Assembly: GCF_003574035.1 (NCBI RefSeq) | Contig: NZ_QWKY01000001.1 | Location: forward strand, 1 to 64,000 | Direction of reading: 5' to 3' | From: Meiothermus hypogaeus | GTDB taxonomy: Bacteria; Deinococcota; Deinococci; Deinococcales; Thermaceae | DNA: 64,000 bases | Part shown: positions 18,327 to 27,081 of the stretch, in pieces | Layout: each line of letters begins with the position of its first letter | Numbering within the stretch: the stretch's first letter is position 1 | Notes under the pieces: generated by a model | What the model was told of the DNA's origin: nothing | Databases searched by the model: none | Seen by the model: only the letters and a program-made list of their open reading frames with translations | Program-made: the position numbers and the translations under genes

Positions 18327-19532
18327 TTGGCCATAACCGAACTCTTGAGCAGTGTGCTGGCGACGGGTGTACTCGGTTTACCGATGGGTCTGGCCCAGGC
18401 TAACCTGCCAGGAACTGAAATTGCGGTAGACTCACCCGCCCGCAAGGGTTGGGTTCTGTACACCGTTCAGCCCGGTGATACCCTGAGCCAGATTGCGCGC
18501 CGATACCGGGTAGACGCCAGAGCCATCATGTACAGCAGCGGCCTGGAGGGTGTTGCCTTGCGTCCCGGACAGGTGCTACGCATCCCCCTGGTCGAAGAGG
18601 CCAACGATGAAAGTCGCCTGCCGCCGGGTGTTCGCACCTATATCGTGCGCCGGGGCGATACGGTGCAGTCGGTGGCCAATCGCTTCGATTTGACGGTGCT
18701 GGGGTTGGTTTCGGCCAATCCGGGCCTGCCCAGCCTGGATCGCCTCGAGGTCGGTTCCACCCTTTACATCCCCACCGGGGAGACCGGCCTGCTGGTCCGC
18801 CTCAAGCCAGGCGAGACCATCCAGGACCTGGCCAGCCGCTTTGGGCTTTCGGTTACCGATGTGGCCAAGGCCAATGCGCTGAACTCGCCCACCGATGTGC
18901 AAGCAGGGGATCTGGTACTGCTGCCAGGTATACAGGCCAAGACCACCTACGACCGATTGCTGCAAATCCGCGAAGCGGAGCGCAAAGCACGCGAAGAAGA
19001 AGAGCGCCGACTGGCCGAAGAACGCCGCCAGCGGGAGGAAGCCCGCCGCAAGCAGCAGGAAGAGCAACGGCGCCTCGAGCAACAGGCCCGCACACGCCAG
19101 CAGCAAGTCCAGAGCCAGCCCCGCCTGCGCCGGGCCAATGCCGTGGTAGCGGCAGCTGGGTACCGCTGGCCCATGACGAACTTCACCATCACCACCTACT
19201 ATGGCCGCCGAGGGGTGTTCCAGCGCTTCCACACCGGTATAGATCTGGCTGCACCGACCGGTACCCCTATCTACGCAGCCAGGGCAGGCCAGGTCGATAC
19301 GGCTGGCTGGAGCCGCTTCGGCTATGGTTTGCATGTCATCCTCGACCACGGTGGGGCCCAGGAGACCCTTTACGGCCACATGTCGCGCATTGCAGTGCGT
19401 CCGGGCCAGTGGGTCGCTCGGGGCGATTTGATTGGCTACGTGGGCTCGACGGGCTGGAGCACCGGCCCCCACCTCCACTTCGAAGTGCGGGTCGGCGGTG
19501 CAGCTCGTAACCCCTTGGCCTATCTGCCTTGA
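18327..19532 (+). CDS. Secreted LysM / M23 peptidoglycan endopeptidase
   Basis: A 401-residue protein. A hydrophobic export segment is followed by three LysM-type modules (about residues 44-87, 105-150 and 158-200; YTVQPGDTLSQIARRY is the clearest). A charged Glu/Arg/Gln coiled-coil stretch (about 205-265) and a C-terminal M23 domain follow. The M23 zinc motifs are HTGIDLAAPTG and HLHFEVR. Enzymes of this class cut peptidoglycan cross-bridges or activate amidases, like EnvC/NlpD. I chose TTG at 18327, which sits 6 bp after GGAGG; the TTG at 18321 directly abuts it. Confidence 0.88.
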   Translation: MAITELLSSVLATGVLGLPMGLAQANLPGTEIAVDSPARKGWVLYTVQPGDTLSQIARRYRVDARAIMYSSGLEGVALRPGQVLRIPLVEEANDESRLPPGVRTYIVRRGDTVQSVANRFDLTVLGLVSANPGLPSLDRLEVGSTLYIPTGETGLLVRLKPGETIQDLASRFGLSVTDVAKANALNSPTDVQAGDLVLLPGIQAKTTYDRLLQIREAERKAREEEERRLAEERRQREEARRKQQEEQRRLEQQARTRQQQVQSQPRLRRANAVVAAAGYRWPMTNFTITTYYGRRGVFQRFHTGIDLAAPTGTPIYAARAGQVDTAGWSRFGYGLHVILDHGGAQETLYGHMSRIAVRPGQWVARGDLIGYVGSTGWSTGPHLHFEVRVGGAARNPLAYLP

Positions 19533-19800
19533 GCTTTTTTCCAGGCGGCTCAGGATCCGCTTTGCGGTTTTTCAGGAAGAATACAATTCCCCTTTGTGAA
19601 CCAAACGAACAAGCTTGACGTCCCGCTGCGTGGTGAAAAAGTGCAGCAGCGTGGCAAGGCATATTTGCTGGTTCTTTCTCGATTGCATGTTTTGGTGAAG
19701 GTAGCCAGAACCAGGATTGGTCTCTATGCGCTATGGGCTGTAAGCCAAACCCCTAGGAGACTGAACGAAAAAGCCTTATGCTACGGTGCTGGAGGGAGTT

Positions 19801-20682
19801 ATGGAAAAAGGAACTTTGCGGGTCAAAACTGGATTCGCTGAAATGTTCAAGGGCGGCGTGATCATGGATGTGGTCAACGCCCAGCAAGCCGAAATTGCCC
19901 AGGAGGCTGGAGCGGTAGCCGTTATGGCCCTCGAGCGCGTGCCGGCCGACATACGTGCGCAGGGGGGCGTGGCCCGCATGTCCGACCCCAAGCTGATCAA
20001 GGAGATCATCGGAGCGGTCTCGATTCCGGTGATGGCCAAGTGCCGTATTGGGCACATCGCAGAAGCCCAGATTCTCCAGGCTCTCGGGGTAGACTTCATC
20101 GACGAGTCCGAGGTGCTGACCCCGGCAGACGAGTCGTTCCACATCGATAAACACGCCTTCAAGGTGCCCTTTGTGTGCGGTGCCACCGATATTGGCGAGG
20201 CCCTGCGGCGGATTGGGGAAGGGGCGGCTATGATTCGCACCAAGGGCGAGGCCGGCACTGGCAATGTGGTGGAAGCCGTGCGCCATGCCCGAAGCGTGAT
20301 GGGGGCAATCCGGCAGATTCAGGCCCTGCCCCGGGAAGAGCTCATGACCTATGCCAAAAACCACGGCGCCCCCTACGAGCTGGTGCTCTGGGTCCACGAA
20401 AACGGCAAGCTACCGGTGGTAAACTTTGCGGCGGGCGGGGTGGCCACTCCAGCCGACGCCGCTTTGATGATGCAACTGGGCATGGATGGAGTGTTTGTGG
20501 GCTCGGGTATTTTTAAGTCGGGTGACCCCCGCAAGCGGGCCAAGGCCATTGTGCGGGCGGTGACGCACTACAACAACCCCGAAGTCCTGGCTGAGGTCTC
20601 TGAAGATCTGGGTGAGGCGATGGTGGGCATCAATCTGGATTTCCTGTCTGAAGAAGAGAAACTGGCCAAGCGCGGCTGGTAG
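19801..20682 (+). CDS. pdxS: Pyridoxal 5'-phosphate synthase subunit PdxS
   Basis: A 293-residue (beta-alpha)8 barrel that makes PLP from ribose 5-phosphate, glyceraldehyde 3-phosphate and ammonia. Catalytic lysines sit in VMAKCRIGH and [17 protein letters not shown]. The phosphate loop reads [15 protein letters not shown]. PdxT supplies the ammonia; its gene lies 666 bp downstream, separated by a small membrane-protein gene and a terminator. The start at 19801 follows GGAGGG at 19791-19796. Confidence 0.97.
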   Translation: MEKGTLRVKTGFAEMFKGGVIMDVVNAQQAEIAQEAGAVAVMALERVPADIRAQGGVARMSDPKLIKEIIGAVSIPVMAKCRIGHIAEAQILQALGVDFIDESEVLTPADESFHIDKHAFKVPFVCGATDIGEALRRIGEGAAMIRTKGEAGTGNVVEAVRHARSVMGAIRQIQALPREELMTYAKNHGAPYELVLWVHENGKLPVVNFAAGGVATPADAALMMQLGMDGVFVGSGIFKSGDPRKRAKAIVRAVTHYNNPEVLAEVSEDLGEAMVGINLDFLSEEEKLAKRGW

Positions 20683-20911
20683 ATTATCGCGCCCTTCACA
20701 GACGTTGTTGCCCGCGAAAATGAGAATGCGTCTGCGCCCAGACGCATCTTACGCACCCAAGCGTGGGCCGGGCCCGGCCCAGTGAAGAGCGCTCTAAGCT
20801 CCGAAAAGATGCACTCCCTCTCGCTCTACAGGTGAGAGGGTATTTTGTACTGGGTTCAGGTTACGACTATGTTACAAAAAGCGTAACGTATTGGTGTATA
20901 TTTGTAACGCT

Positions 20912-21268
20912 ATGAAAGCAGAAACCTTTGGCATGGTTTTCTTTGCTGTCACGGCCCTGATCGTGTTGATTCCTACCTGGCTGATGCCAGTTTTGAAGCG
21001 CCGCCGTCAAGAACGTGAGCTGCTTGCGCTGGACAGGATGTACCGATTCGCTCGGAAGCACAACACCTTTGTGCGCAATCATCTTGGGGTGCGCTATGTG
21101 GTGGTCTTGGGTCAACAAGGCTTCTACTACATGCTAGCGGGCCAATTTGTGTCTCGAGAGCGCCTGCTGAAAGCCCTGGGTGAGGAGCACGAAAAGCAGC
21201 TCCTGAAGGCAGAGGCTGAAGAGAGCCGCCACGGCCCTACTGTCAACCTGATTACAATTCCTGCCTAG
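20912..21268 (+). CDS. Single-TM protein of unknown function (paralogue of 35008-35355)
   Basis: A 118-residue protein with one N-terminal membrane helix (about 8-28), then a basic stretch (KRRRQER) and a cytoplasmic domain. The pattern LDRMYRFARKHNTFVRNH...YVVVLGQQGFYYMLAGQFVSRERLLKALG is matched by the gene at 35008 (LARMSRHARRHNTLVRYY...MYAGRLVTRDQLVRLLG). The family is not recognised. It lies between pdxS and pdxT, with its own terminator downstream. An inverted repeat GTTACAAA...TTTGTAAC at about 20872-20906 precedes it, with a possible -10 box TATATT at 20893-20898. Confidence 0.7.
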   Translation: MKAETFGMVFFAVTALIVLIPTWLMPVLKRRRQERELLALDRMYRFARKHNTFVRNHLGVRYVVVLGQQGFYYMLAGQFVSRERLLKALGEEHEKQLLKAEAEESRHGPTVNLITIPA

Positions 21269-21283
21269 ATTCCCAAACTATAG

Positions 21284-21307
21284 GGCCAGGCTTGACCTGG
21301 CCTTTTT
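21284..21307 (+). terminator. Rho-independent terminator after the small membrane-protein gene
   Basis: GGCCAGG (21284-21290) pairs with CCTGGCC (21296-21302) around the loop CTTGA, followed by five T residues. This separates the transcript from pdxT. Confidence 0.85.
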
Positions 21308-21348
21308 CTTTTTGGGCGAATCGTGCAGCTTGCTATAGGATTGGGGAT

Positions 21349-21936
21349 GTGAAAATCGGTGTGATGGCGATTCAAGGTGATTTTCGTGAACACAAACAGA
21401 TGCTAAAAGAACTGGGGGTCGAGGCGGTTGAGGTGCGTCTTCCCAGGGACTTAGAAGGCCTGGCTGGGTTAATTGTGCCTGGGGGTGAGTCCACCACAAT
21501 CGGTATGCTGGCGCGGGAGTATGGCCTCGAGGGCGCTGTGCGTGAGCGGGTTCGGGAAGGCTCTTTGGCGGTCTGGGGAACCTGCGCGGGCGCCATCTGG
21601 TTAGCCAGGGAGATACCGGAGTTTCCCGATCAGCCCCGGCTGGGTGTCCTGAACATCGCTGTGCAGCGCAATGCCTATGGGCGTCAGGTCGATAGCTTCG
21701 AGGAAGACTTAGAGATTCTGGGTTTTGAAAGGCCCTTTCATGCTTTTTTTATTCGGGCGCCACGCATCCTAAAAGTTGGCGATGACGTGAGGGTTCTGGC
21801 CAAACATCAGAATGAAGCTGTGCTGGTGCAGTCCGGTAAGTTACTAGCCGGTACTTTTCATCCCGAGCTGAGTGAAGATACTCGAGTCCATCAGCTTTTC
21901 CTGCAGCTATCTTCAAATGCACTTGTAGCCAAGTAG
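21349..21936 (+). CDS. pdxT: Pyridoxal 5'-phosphate synthase glutaminase subunit PdxT
   Basis: A 195-residue class I glutamine amidotransferase that feeds ammonia to PdxS. Motifs: LIVPGGESTTIGML, the nucleophile Cys in WGTCAGAIWLA, AVQRNAYGRQVDSFE, and the His-Glu pair in TFHPELSED. The GTG at 21349 gives the conserved start VKIGVMAIQGDFREH. TATAGG lies 9 bp before it, suggesting a leaderless or very short-leader transcript independent of pdxS. Confidence 0.95.
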   Translation: MKIGVMAIQGDFREHKQMLKELGVEAVEVRLPRDLEGLAGLIVPGGESTTIGMLAREYGLEGAVRERVREGSLAVWGTCAGAIWLAREIPEFPDQPRLGVLNIAVQRNAYGRQVDSFEEDLEILGFERPFHAFFIRAPRILKVGDDVRVLAKHQNEAVLVQSGKLLAGTFHPELSEDTRVHQLFLQLSSNALVAK

Positions 21937-21967
21937 GGGCTGTGATTGCAAACAATTGCATAATGTT

Positions 21968-21991
21968 TTCACGAACATATTTTATCGTGAA
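21968..21991. promoter_or_regulatory. Palindrome, copy 2 of the TTCACGA...TCGTGAA family
   Basis: TTCACGA, 10 bp of AT, TCGTGAA. It is in a convergent space: 31 bp after the pdxT stop and 25 bp after the end of the minus-strand permease gene. A plain promoter-operator role is therefore less obvious for this copy. Confidence 0.5.
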
Positions 21992-22015
21992 TATTCTCAC
22001 TAGTAAAATATCCTT

Positions 22016-23227
22016 TTACTTGATACCACTGCGTGCCACACCCTGAATAAACTGCTTCTGGGCAATGAAATAACCCAGAATGATAGGCAAAATTGAAACG
22101 GTAGAGGCCGCCATGAGTGCGCCGTAGTCGCTGCCGGCCTCGCCGATGAACACCTGCAAACCCAGCTGAACGGTGCGCATCTCCGGGCTGTTGGTTACGA
22201 TGAGCGGCCAGAGCAGGGCGTTGTAGGCTCCCAGGAAGGTGAAGATGCCGTAGGTGATCAGCCCTGGAATCGAAAGGGGCAGCGCAATGCGGAACATCTG
22301 CGTCCAGTAGCTGGCCCCGTCAATACGGGCAGCATCGAACAAATCCTGGGGCAAAGACAGATAGAACTGGCGCAACAAGAAGATGCCAAAGACCGAGGCC
22401 AACCAGGGCACAATTAAGGCGTAGTAGGTGTCAATCCACTCTAGCCGCGCCAGCAGCACGTAGTTGGGGATTAGCAGTACCTCGCCGGGGATCATCAGGG
22501 TGGCCAGAATCAGGCCAAATACCCACGACTTGCCCGGAAAAGGAATCCGGGCCAGGGCAAAGGCTGCCAGCACCGCTAAAAACAACCCGCCCAGCACCTG
22601 TAACCCTGCGGTGAAAAAGCTGTTGAAAAAATACCGGGCGAAGGGGGCGGCGTACCAGGCCTCGAGGTAGTTGTGGAAGATGTAGCCCAAGAGCCCTGGG
22701 GCCACATTGACATACTCGAGCCGCCAGTCATCGCCACTGCTGCGGATGGCGTCCGGGGGTAGTTCGGGGGTGTAGCTGGGGTATTCCTTAGAAATCAGGA
22801 TGACTGCCGGAAGGGTGCGAAAGTGCTCGCTGCTCGGATTGGTAAAGCGAATGGCCCAGTGGTCGCCCTGGTAGGAAACCTGTACCCGGGTTTGTTCGGA
22901 GCGCGGGTCGGAGAATGCCCCGGGGGGTGAGGGAACCATGACCTGGGGCACGGGGCCTGGGGGGGCATAGAGCTTCAGGGTTACGCTTTGCTGAGGACCA
23001 AAACCACCCCACCAGCTCGAGCCCGCCTCTGCACCCAGGCTCCAGGCCACTCGCCAGTTGGACGCTTTGAGCCGCTCGGGAATCCAGATAGGCCGGGCTT
23101 GCTGGGCCTCCTGAGGGCTCTTGAGGCTGGTGGCCAGCATCCAGTAAAAAGGGAATGCCATCACCACAGCCCCCACAGTTAGCACCAGGTAGATAAGAAA
23201 CCGGCCCAGGGGGGAGCTACGTCTCAT
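22016..23227 (-). CDS. Carbohydrate ABC transporter permease (MalG type) with a large insertion
   Basis: A 403-residue permease. After the first helix (about 10-35) an unusual segment of about 115 residues (65-180), predicted to be extracytoplasmic and rich in beta strands and prolines, precedes the usual core (RYFFNSFFTAG onward). The cytoplasmic EAA loop that docks the ATPase reads DAARIDGASYWTQMFRIALPL. Typical MalG-type permeases have about 280-300 residues. It overlaps the MalF-type gene by 11 bp. No binding protein or ATPase gene is adjacent here, so the sugar is unknown. Confidence 0.88.
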   Translation of the reverse strand: MRRSSPLGRFLIYLVLTVGAVVMAFPFYWMLATSLKSPQEAQQARPIWIPERLKASNWRVAWSLGAEAGSSWWGGFGPQQSVTLKLYAPPGPVPQVMVPSPPGAFSDPRSEQTRVQVSYQGDHWAIRFTNPSSEHFRTLPAVILISKEYPSYTPELPPDAIRSSGDDWRLEYVNVAPGLLGYIFHNYLEAWYAAPFARYFFNSFFTAGLQVLGGLFLAVLAAFALARIPFPGKSWVFGLILATLMIPGEVLLIPNYVLLARLEWIDTYYALIVPWLASVFGIFLLRQFYLSLPQDLFDAARIDGASYWTQMFRIALPLSIPGLITYGIFTFLGAYNALLWPLIVTNSPEMRTVQLGLQVFIGEAGSDYGALMAASTVSILPIILGYFIAQKQFIQGVARSGIK

Positions 23228-24434
23228 AGTTCACTCGCCTTTCCAACACCCGCTGCTGGATCAGGGTCAGGATCAGAATCACGCCAAAAACCACCACCGC
23301 AATGGCCGAAGCATACGAAAAGTCGGAGTCCCGAAAACCCTTGTTGTACAGATAAAGCGTGACCGTCAGGGTATCTTGCAACACCCCACCGGTGGGGGTG
23401 AGGATTAAGACCTGGGTAAAGACCTGAAACGCGCCAATCAGGCCCAGGGTAAAGAGGAAAAACGTTGCAGGGGAGAGCAAGGGCCAGGTGATCAGCCACT
23501 GCTGCTGCCACCAGGAAGCCCCGTCTAGCTCGGCGGCCTCGTAGTATTCCCTGGGGATGTTTTGTAATCCAGCCAGCAGCACCACAATCTGATAGCCCAA
23601 AAAGTGCCAAATGGTCATGACCATGATGGCCACAAAAGCCAGGCTGGGCCCGGCAAAAAAGCCCTGCAACTGGAAGCCCAAAGGTGCCAGCAGCAAGCTA
23701 AAAATGCCCTCGGGCCGGTTGAGCCAGTCCAGGCCCTGCGTGCCCAGCAGATAGTTTAAAAAGCCAAACTCGGGGTTGTAGATCCAGTCCCAGACTGCCG
23801 CGGCTGCGGTGAGGGCCGTGATGTAGGGCAAAAAGTACAGGGTGCGAAAAAGCCCCTGGAACCGCACACGTTCGTTGAGCAAAATAGCTATCAAGGCTGC
23901 CAATCCTATACCTATGGGTACGGTGAAAGCCACAAACCAGAAAGTGTTGCCCATGGCCTTCCAGAAAAGCGGATCACGCAGCAGAATTTCGTAGTTGCCC
24001 AGCCCCGCGAATCGGCTGGGTCCTAGAAAGTTGAACCTGTCCAGCAGGGAAAGCCAGACCGCGTAAAAGGCGGGCAAGACCTGCCAGAACACGAGGAGAG
24101 CCAGCGCGGGCCAGACAAATACCCAGCCCCAAAAAGCTGCCTGATCTTTCTCGCTCAGGTGGTTGCGCCAGCCGTGATAACTGATGAAAAGCCCAGCTAA
24201 TGCGATGAGGGATGCCACTGCATTGAAGTAACCTACCCCCAGACCCGCAAGCGTAACCAACCCGCCAACCCATACCAGGGCTGGCGAGCCCCGCATGGTC
24301 CAGAGGCCCAACCCCACTACCAGCAAGACCAGCGCTGCGTAGAGCCAGGAGGGCGCAAAGCGCAGGTCCCAGAGCAGGCGCACCAGCAAGGTACTTACCA
24401 GAAAACCTAGATACAGACTCAAACGCAAGCCCAT
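23217..24434 (-). CDS. Carbohydrate ABC transporter permease (MalF type) with extra N-terminal helices
   Basis: A 405-residue permease. The standard core starts near residue 103 (WGWVFVWPALALLVFWQVLP) and includes the EAA loop EYYEAAELDGASWWQQQWLITWPLL. Before the core are about 100 residues with four or so short hydrophobic helices that ordinary MalF-type permeases of about 300 residues lack (E. coli MalF also has extra helices). It is the first gene of a two-gene unit. The 188 bp between it and divergent smpB show no obvious operator. Confidence 0.88.
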   Translation of the reverse strand: MGLRLSLYLGFLVSTLLVRLLWDLRFAPSWLYAALVLLVVGLGLWTMRGSPALVWVGGLVTLAGLGVGYFNAVASLIALAGLFISYHGWRNHLSEKDQAAFWGWVFVWPALALLVFWQVLPAFYAVWLSLLDRFNFLGPSRFAGLGNYEILLRDPLFWKAMGNTFWFVAFTVPIGIGLAALIAILLNERVRFQGLFRTLYFLPYITALTAAAAVWDWIYNPEFGFLNYLLGTQGLDWLNRPEGIFSLLLAPLGFQLQGFFAGPSLAFVAIMVMTIWHFLGYQIVVLLAGLQNIPREYYEAAELDGASWWQQQWLITWPLLSPATFFLFTLGLIGAFQVFTQVLILTPTGGVLQDTLTVTLYLYNKGFRDSDFSYASAIAVVVFGVILILTLIQQRVLERRVNYET

Positions 24435-24622
24435 CGAAGGTGAATATACTCCCTGAAAGGTCAGGACAGCATCACGGGTGGGTGGCCCTGGGCGAGGGCA
24501 TCCGGAAAGCCTGTGCTAGACCCCGCTGCTGCGATAGGGGGTTGACCTGGTGGGCGGCTCGGGAAACCAGAAACCAGGGGATCGCCTCGAGCCGCCCTTG
24601 AAGCCGTAGAATGGGGTGCCTT

Positions 24623-25054
24623 ATGGCTGGACTCGAGAACCGCAAAGCACGCCACGATTATGAAATCCTGGAAACCCTCGAGGCGGGCCTGGTCCTCAAA
24701 GGCACTGAGGTCAAGTCCATCCGGGCGGGCCAGGTGGACTTTACCGGCACCTTTGCCCGGTTTCAAAATGGCGAGCTCTTTCTGGAAAACCTTTATATTG
24801 CCCCCTACGAGAAAGGCGGCTACACCAACCACGACCCCCGCCGCCTGCGCAAGCTGTTGCTTAACCGCCACGAGCTCAACAAGCTCAAAGCCCGGGCCGA
24901 GCAGAAAGGTTTGACCCTGGTACCGCTAAAGATTTACTTCAACGAGCGGGGCAAGGCCAAGTTGCTCTTGGCCCTGGCCCGGGGCAAGCGGGACTATCAG
25001 AAGAAAGCCGACGACAAAAAACGAGCGATACGGCGTGAGCTGGAAAGCTGGTAG
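24623..25054 (+). CDS. smpB: SsrA-binding protein SmpB
   Basis: A 143-residue RNA-binding protein that brings tmRNA to stalled ribosomes. Family motifs: ENRKARHDYEILETLEAGLVLKGTEVKS, LYIAPYEKGGYTNHDPRRLRKLLLN, and a basic C-terminal tail (KRDYQKKADDKKRAIRRELESW) that enters the mRNA channel. I chose the ATG at 24623 (MAGLENRKARHDY); the ATG at 24611 adds four residues. The tmRNA gene is not in the window. Confidence 0.96.
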   Translation: MAGLENRKARHDYEILETLEAGLVLKGTEVKSIRAGQVDFTGTFARFQNGELFLENLYIAPYEKGGYTNHDPRRLRKLLLNRHELNKLKARAEQKGLTLVPLKIYFNERGKAKLLLALARGKRDYQKKADDKKRAIRRELESW

Positions 25055-25145
25055 CCTTTGGCCCCCGACGCTCGGCGCTCCCTGAACCCGGATGGGCTTG
25101 CACTTCTAATCTGGGCCAAGTAAAACTGTAGCGACTGGATCTGGG

Positions 25146-26438
25146 ATGCGGCGCATATTGACGGTTTGGGTGGTATTGCTTGGGCTTGCCCTGGCCCAGT
25201 ACGAAAATCGCCTGCTGGTGGGTTTTCAGGAGAGTCAGGCCATTTATCCGGGCGGCGGCACGGTAGCCTTTGGCTCCGCAAAGCTGATTGCCGAAGCCCT
25301 GGGGCTGGGCTACCTCGAGGCCTCGGGGAAGGTGTACCTGAGCCTGGGCAGCCGGGTGGCGGCTTTTGGCATAAGCAGCCAGGGCGCTGATGCCGCACGT
25401 TTTCTGAATGCCTACCGCTACCAGGGCAGCCTGTGGGTTCCGGTACGGGAGCTGGCCCGCAACCTTGACCTGTACTACCGCAACGACTATGGCGCACCGG
25501 TGCTGGCCCTGCGGCCGGCGCGACTGCTGGAGGTGCGGCGGGCCGTAGCGGGCTCGAGCGAACGCTACATCCTTCGTTTTGATCGAGATGTGCAGGTACG
25601 GCTTTTGGCCAATAACCCTCCCCGCCTGGCCATGATCGGTGTGCGCGAGGTACCGGATGCGCCGCCCAACTCACCCGTTAGCTATAGCCGGGAGGACTGG
25701 GGTACCGAGATTTACCTGCCGCAAGGCAACGACCCTCCCCGACTGCTGTTTTTGCCCAAACAAGTCGTAGTGGAACGGGGCGGCCTTACCCGGTTGCCCC
25801 GGGTGGTTCTGGATGCCGGGCATGGGGGCACCGACACCGGGGTGGTGGTGGGCAGCCTGCGGGAGAAGGATCTGGTTTTGAGCGTGAGCCAGCGTTTGCA
25901 GAAATTGCTCCAGGGCAGGCTCGAGGTAATCCTGACCCGCAACTCAGACCGCGCCGTGCCGCTCCTGGCCAGAGCCCAGTACGCCACCTCGGCCCAGGTA
26001 TTTATCAGCTTGCACGCGACAGCGGGTAACCGGGTTACGGTCTTTAGCCACCCCGAGGTGCAGACCCTGCGCCTGCTGGAAAAAGGCCGTGAACTCTCGG
26101 CCCGCACCCCCGCCAACCAGCGGGCGGTTCTGGAGCGCTATGTGGCGGCTCCAGGCTCGGCTGCGCGGTTTGCCCAGGGGGTGTCGGAGGGCTTTGCCAC
26201 CGCCGGGATAGTAGCTACTACCAGCCAGGACGCCATGTACGTGCTCTCGATGGCCGGCGGTGCGGCGATCTTGCTCGAGGTGGGCTTCGAACAACTTCGC
26301 ACCCCGCAGGGCCGTGAACAGGTGGCCGAGGTGCTGGCCAGGGCCATTTTCTCCTACCTGGGCCTGCCCGAAGCCTCCCCCCCGCGCACCGCCGCTCCCA
26401 CGCCGAACCCAGGCCCCACCGGAGGTGCCAGGCCGTGA
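25146..26438 (+). CDS. N-acetylmuramoyl-L-alanine amidase (Amidase_3) with N-terminal binding domains
   Basis: A 430-residue exported enzyme with signal peptide MRRILTVWVVLLGLALAQ. Residues about 25-120 resemble a copper-amine-oxidase-N-like domain and about 125-205 an AMIN-like beta domain. The amidase domain (about 218-410) has the zinc ligands in VLDAGHGGTDTG, REKDL and ISLHAT and the catalytic Glu in LLEVGF. It cleaves the amide bond between muramic acid and the stem peptide at division. A Pro-rich tail ends the protein. It overlaps the GerMN gene by 4 bp. Confidence 0.9.
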   Translation: MRRILTVWVVLLGLALAQYENRLLVGFQESQAIYPGGGTVAFGSAKLIAEALGLGYLEASGKVYLSLGSRVAAFGISSQGADAARFLNAYRYQGSLWVPVRELARNLDLYYRNDYGAPVLALRPARLLEVRRAVAGSSERYILRFDRDVQVRLLANNPPRLAMIGVREVPDAPPNSPVSYSREDWGTEIYLPQGNDPPRLLFLPKQVVVERGGLTRLPRVVLDAGHGGTDTGVVVGSLREKDLVLSVSQRLQKLLQGRLEVILTRNSDRAVPLLARAQYATSAQVFISLHATAGNRVTVFSHPEVQTLRLLEKGRELSARTPANQRAVLERYVAAPGSAARFAQGVSEGFATAGIVATTSQDAMYVLSMAGGAAILLEVGFEQLRTPQGREQVAEVLARAIFSYLGLPEASPPRTAAPTPNPGPTGGARP

Positions 26439-26968
26439 GACGGATACTGAGCTTTACCAACTTGCTGGGTCTGGTGGTGCTAATTTTGGGGGGTTGGGCT
26501 TTGTGGTCGCTCCAGAGCGATAGCGGCTCGAGGTCGCTTAACCTCCCCTCCGATCTGGAAAACCGGGGCCCCCGAAACATCAAACTATACTTTGCCAAAG
26601 ATACCGAAGACGGCCTGGTGGTGGAGGAGCGCACCGTACAGATTGCCGAGGGAGAATATGTCCTGGGGCGCGTGCTGGAAGAACTGGTGCGGGGGCCCCA
26701 GATGCAAGGGGCCGCACCCCTGGTTCCGGCGGGAACCCCTGCACCCACCGTTTTCTTGCGCGACAGCACCGCTCTGGTAGACTTACCGGCAGCCTATGGG
26801 CGGCTGAACTACGGCACTGCGGGTGAACTGGCCCTGATTTACGGCATCACCAACACCTTGCTGGAGTTCAAAGAGGTGCAGCAGGTCAAGTTTTTGCTGG
26901 AAGGCAAGGAAGTTGAAAGCCTGGGGCACCTGTCCCTTCTGGATCCGTTCAAGCGACAAAAGCCGTGA
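26435..26968 (+). CDS. GerMN-domain membrane-anchored protein
   Basis: A 177-residue protein with an N-terminal anchor helix (about 8-28) and a GerMN domain (about 45-165). Typical segments: IKLYFAKDTEDGLVVEERTV, VLEELVRGPQ, AALVDLPAAYGRLNYG-like, TNTLLEFKEVQQVKFLLEGKEVESLGH. The domain was named from spore germination proteins, but it is common in non-sporulating bacteria beside amidases. The GTG start overlaps the amidase stop (GTGA), so the two are coupled, pointing to a shared cell-wall role. Confidence 0.85.
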   Translation: MRRILSFTNLLGLVVLILGGWALWSLQSDSGSRSLNLPSDLENRGPRNIKLYFAKDTEDGLVVEERTVQIAEGEYVLGRVLEELVRGPQMQGAAPLVPAGTPAPTVFLRDSTALVDLPAAYGRLNYGTAGELALIYGITNTLLEFKEVQQVKFLLEGKEVESLGHLSLLDPFKRQKP

Positions 26969-27081
26969 ACAGCGTTCAATAGTCGATGGTCCATGGTCAA
27001 TGGCAGATTCCGATAAACATCCTGTTGCCTGTATCCCAAACAGATTTTTGACCGGCGACCTGTTCAGGTATCCGAACCCTT

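Noticed and set aside
19596-19841. An 81-residue plus-strand frame with GTG start, 8 bp after a good TACAAT box
   Set aside because: Leaderless geometry is attractive, but the translation is basic and featureless and overlaps the pdxS start by 41 bp. The TACAAT more likely serves a pdxS leader transcript.
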